DNA of 8,407 bases from Pseudoxanthomonas sp. (GTDB taxonomy: Bacteria; Pseudomonadota; Gammaproteobacteria; Xanthomonadales; Xanthomonadaceae). A program made the translations under genes and the position numbers. The notes under the pieces were generated by a model. That model made no database searches. It had not been told where the DNA came from and saw only the letters and a list, made by a program, of their open reading frames with translations. Shown here one piece after another: positions 6,285-8,407 of this stretch. The DNA lies in the NCBI GenBank assembly GCA_026785795.1, contig JAJAZJ010000339.1:1-8407 (forward strand), given 5' to 3'. Each line of letters opens with the position of its first letter. Within the stretch, counting starts at the first letter, position 1.

Positions 6285-7607
6285 ATGGAACCCCACAAGC
6301 AAACCCGGCAAACCATCATCCGCCTGCTGACCAGCATGGCCGGCGCCAAGGAGATATCGCAGTACGTCAAGCGCTTTTCGCAGCTCGACGCCAAGCGCTT
6401 CGCCGTGGTCAAGGTGGGTGGGGCAGTGCTGCGCGATGATCTGGACGCGCTGACTTCCTCCCTGTCGTTCCTGCAGGAGGTGGGCCTGACCCCGATCGTG
6501 GTGCACGGTGCAGGCCCGCAGCTTGACCAGGAGATGACGGCTGCCGGCATCACCAAGCAGACCGTCAACGGCCTGCGCGTGACCACGCCGGAAGTGCTGG
6601 CGATCGTGCGCAGGGTGTTCCAGCAGCAGAACCTGGCCCTGGTGGAAGCCCTGCAGGCGTCTGGCGCACGGGCCACGTCGATCGTTTCGGGCGTGTTTGA
6701 AGCCGAGTACAGGGACCAGCAGACCTACGGCCTGGTCGGCGATGTTGCGCGAATCAACCAGGCGCCCATCGAAGCCAGCCTGAAAGCCGGCTCCATCCCG
6801 GTGATTGCCAGCCTGGGCGAAACGGTCGGCGGACAGATTCTGAACATCAACGCCGACATCGCCGCGAACGAGCTGGTGCAGGTGCTGCAGCCCTACAAGA
6901 TCATCTTCCTCACCGGCACCGGGGGGCTGCTGGACGACAAGGGCGCCATAATCGATTCGATCAACCTGTCCACCGAGTACGACCAGCTGATGACCCAGTC
7001 GTGGATCAATGGCGGCATGAGGGTGAAGATCGAACAGATCAAGGACCTGCTGGATCGGCTGCCGCCGACGTCCTCGGTGTCGATCACCAAGCCGGCCGAG
7101 CTGGCCAAGGAGCTGTTCACCCACCGGGGCTCGGGCACCCTCGTCCGTCGCGGTGAGCGCGTGCTGCGCTTCGATTCATGGGAAGGCGTCGACCTTGCCA
7201 GGATGCGTGAGCTGATCGAGTCCAGTTTCGGGCGTAGCCTGGTCGCCGACTATTTCCAGAAGACCAAACCCTTCCGCATCTACGTCAGCCAGAACTACCG
7301 CACCGCGCTGATCCTGACCCAGCAGGAAGGATTCGCCTACCTGGACAAGTTCGCCGTGCTGGACGATGCGCAGGGCGAGGGCCTGGGGCGTGCGGTCTGG
7401 CAGGTGATGCGCGAAGAGAATCCGCAGCTGTTCTGGCGTTCGCGCCACAACATTCAGGTCAACATCTTTTACTACGCAGAGTCCGATGGCTGCTACAAGC
7501 AGGAAAAGTGGAAGGTGTTCTGGTACGGTATCGACGATTTTGCCGACATCGAGCGCTGCGTGGCGCACTGCCGCACGCGCGTCCCCACCCTGGTCGATGC
7601 GACATGA
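6285..7607 (+). CDS. argB: Bifunctional N-acetylglutamate kinase / N-acetylglutamate synthase
   Basis: A 440-residue fusion that covers the first two steps of arginine synthesis: acetyl-CoA plus glutamate to N-acetylglutamate, then phosphorylation. Residues 1 to about 285 are an amino-acid-kinase domain: 'VVKVGGAVL' at 41-49 with Lys43, 'VVHGAGPQL' at 72-80, 'NINAD' at 187-191, '[12 protein letters not shown]' at 209-220 and 'GGMRVKIE' at 243-250. The segment from about 300 to 440 is a GNAT domain of the vertebrate-type synthase: '[20 protein letters not shown]' at 353-372 with the acetyl-CoA loop QGEGLG, then '[20 protein letters not shown]' at 383-402. Such fused enzymes are known from Xanthomonas, Xylella and Maricaulis and are arginine-sensitive. 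The extra N-terminal helix (1-35) is typical of the arginine-regulated type. It starts 3 bases after argE' and ends in an ATGA overlap with the next gene. Confidence 0.94.
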   Translation: MEPHKQTRQTIIRLLTSMAGAKEISQYVKRFSQLDAKRFAVVKVGGAVLRDDLDALTSSLSFLQEVGLTPIVVHGAGPQLDQEMTAAGITKQTVNGLRVTTPEVLAIVRRVFQQQNLALVEALQASGARATSIVSGVFEAEYRDQQTYGLVGDVARINQAPIEASLKAGSIPVIASLGETVGGQILNINADIAANELVQVLQPYKIIFLTGTGGLLDDKGAIIDSINLSTEYDQLMTQSWINGGMRVKIEQIKDLLDRLPPTSSVSITKPAELAKELFTHRGSGTLVRRGERVLRFDSWEGVDLARMRELIESSFGRSLVADYFQKTKPFRIYVSQNYRTALILTQQEGFAYLDKFAVLDDAQGEGLGRAVWQVMREENPQLFWRSRHNIQVNIFYYAESDGCYKQEKWKVFWYGIDDFADIERCVAHCRTRVPTLVDAT

Positions 7608-8227
7608 ACGCTGACAGCCCCACGCAGGATTGGCAGGCACCGCGGCTGGCTGGGCGGCATGTCTCGCTCGCCCCGCTGGCTCCCGAACATCTGCAGGGTC
7701 TGCGTGCAGCGCTTGAGGGTGATGCGCTATCCCGCCTCTGGTACGCCAATGTGCCCAAAGCGGCGGAAGCGGGCGCATGGCTGGAGTCGGCGCTGGCCCG
7801 GCAGGCGCAGGCGGTCGAGATGCCCTTTGTGGTGCGCGACGCCAGCGGCGAAATCGTCGGCAGCACCCGTTTCTACGATATGGATCGCACGGTGCCCCGG
7901 CTCAACCTTGGCTACACCTGGTATGCACCCAGGGTGCAGCGCACCGGACTGAACACCGAGGCAAAGCTGCTCCTGCTGACCCATGCCTTCGAGACCCTGG
8001 GCTGCGCGGCCGTTTTCCTGAAAACCAGCTGGCACAACCATCCCTCGCGTGCCGCGATTGCGCGCCTCGGGGCCAGGCAGGAAGGCGTACTGCGCAACCA
8101 CCGGCGTCATGCCGACGGCAGCCTTGGCCAAACGGTGGTGTTTTCCATCGTGGACGGTGAATGGCCCGCAGTGCGCAGCAACCTCCGCCACAGGCTCGAA
8201 CTCGCGGGACACCCGCATGACGGCTAG
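7604..8227 (+). CDS. GNAT family N-acetyltransferase, RimJ/RimL type
   Basis: A 207-residue single-domain acetyltransferase. It begins with a RimL-like '[19 protein letters not shown]' (15-33), has the central strand '[20 protein letters not shown]' (75-94), '[20 protein letters not shown]' (101-120) holding the acetyl-CoA loop, and '[20 protein letters not shown]' (138-157). RimJ/RimL-type enzymes acetylate protein N-termini or small amines. The substrate here is unknown. Its ATG overlaps the argB stop by four bases and its 3' end overlaps argC by 11 bases, so it is tightly built into the operon. N-acetylglutamate synthesis is already covered by the fused ArgB/A protein, so this is an extra acetyltransferase. 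I recall a similar gene at this place in X. campestris. The start at 7604 is chosen for the overlap and for family fit. Confidence 0.88.
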   Translation: MNADSPTQDWQAPRLAGRHVSLAPLAPEHLQGLRAALEGDALSRLWYANVPKAAEAGAWLESALARQAQAVEMPFVVRDASGEIVGSTRFYDMDRTVPRLNLGYTWYAPRVQRTGLNTEAKLLLLTHAFETLGCAAVFLKTSWHNHPSRAAIARLGARQEGVLRNHRRHADGSLGQTVVFSIVDGEWPAVRSNLRHRLELAGHPHDG

Positions 8228-8407
8228 AAAAACGGTCGGACTGGTCGGCGCACGCGGCCACACTGGTGTCGAGCTGATCAAGCTCATCGCCCGCCATCCG
8301 CAGCTGGAGCTCGGGTTCGTCTCCTCACGCGAGCTTGCCGGGCAGCCGGTCAGCGGACAGATCGATGGATTCACCGGTGACCTGCAGTACGAGGATCTCG
8401 CCCATGA
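8217..8407 (+). CDS. argC: N-acetyl-gamma-glutamyl-phosphate reductase (partial, 3' end beyond window)
   Basis: ArgC reduces N-acetylglutamyl phosphate to the semialdehyde with NADPH. Only the first 63 codons are present. They show the Rossmann dinucleotide loop '[20 protein letters not shown]' (8-27; GARGHTG at 11-17) and '[14 protein letters not shown]', matching xanthomonad ArgC as recalled. The ATG overlaps the end of the acetyltransferase gene by 11 bases, with GGGA at 8206-8209 as a ribosome site seven bases upstream. The gene runs off the window edge and is not truncated by mutation. Confidence 0.93.
   Translation, partial: MTARKTVGLVGARGHTGVELIKLIARHPQLELGFVSSRELAGQPVSGQIDGFTGDLQYEDLAH

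Noticed and set aside
6234..7124. Minus-strand open frame opposite the fused kinase/synthase gene
   Set aside because: It is a shadow frame. The plus-strand product has all expected motifs.
1..8407. CRISPR array, transfer RNA or ribosomal RNA genes, insertion sequence or phage genes
   Set aside because: No regularly spaced repeats with spacers, no tRNA-like cloverleaf or rRNA words, and no transposase, integrase or phage protein motifs were seen.

Overview
This window is a chromosomal segment from a high-GC gammaproteobacterium of the Xanthomonadaceae type (Xanthomonas, Stenotrophomonas, Pseudoxanthomonas or a relative). The clearest sign is the arginine cluster. It encodes the N-acetylated late route known from Xanthomonas campestris: N-acetylornithine carbamoyltransferase in place of ordinary ornithine carbamoyltransferase, an acetylcitrulline deacetylase, and a fused N-acetylglutamate kinase/synthase. 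Several proteins match, from memory, the X. campestris enzymes almost residue for residue at their active sites. The genus cannot be fixed from sequence alone.

Left part, minus strand (1-2019): the possible first 18 codons of a gene coupled to sufE, then sufE (SufS sulfur-acceptor protein), a 163-base gap holding hairpin-forming repeats, and cysS (cysteinyl-tRNA synthetase). A divergent gap (2020-2142) carries a plausible cysS promoter and a 13-base palindrome overlapping its -35 box. On the plus strand, 2143-2637 encodes a small secreted or periplasmic protein of unknown function whose two ends resemble glycine-zipper outer-membrane proteins but whose middle has no zipper.

Right part, plus strand (2638-8407): an arginine operon in the order argF' - argG - argE' - argB/A fusion - GNAT acetyltransferase - argC (cut by the window end). 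From argG onward the genes overlap or nearly touch (1-base overlap, 3-base gap, 4-base overlap, 11-base overlap), so they are very likely one transcript. Glutamate is acetylated and phosphorylated by the fused ArgB/A protein and reduced by ArgC. An aminotransferase outside the window would give N-acetylornithine. ArgF' carbamoylates this to N-acetylcitrulline, ArgE' removes the acetyl group, and ArgG joins citrulline to aspartate.

The most interesting region is the 230 bases before argF'. A short open frame ends in an arginine-rich stretch (R-T-R-R) and stops at 2779, exactly where a set of competing hairpins begins. The word CCGGAACC occurs twice, and both copies can pair with the same central segment. 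The second copy also forms one side of an intrinsic terminator only 28 bases before the argF' start. This is the layout of a four-segment ribosome-mediated attenuator (as in trp, his and thr leaders), here apparently sensing arginine. A second oddity is an inverted and tandem 7-base repeat element at the argF'/argG junction, which supplies the last codons of argF' and an N-terminal extension of argG.
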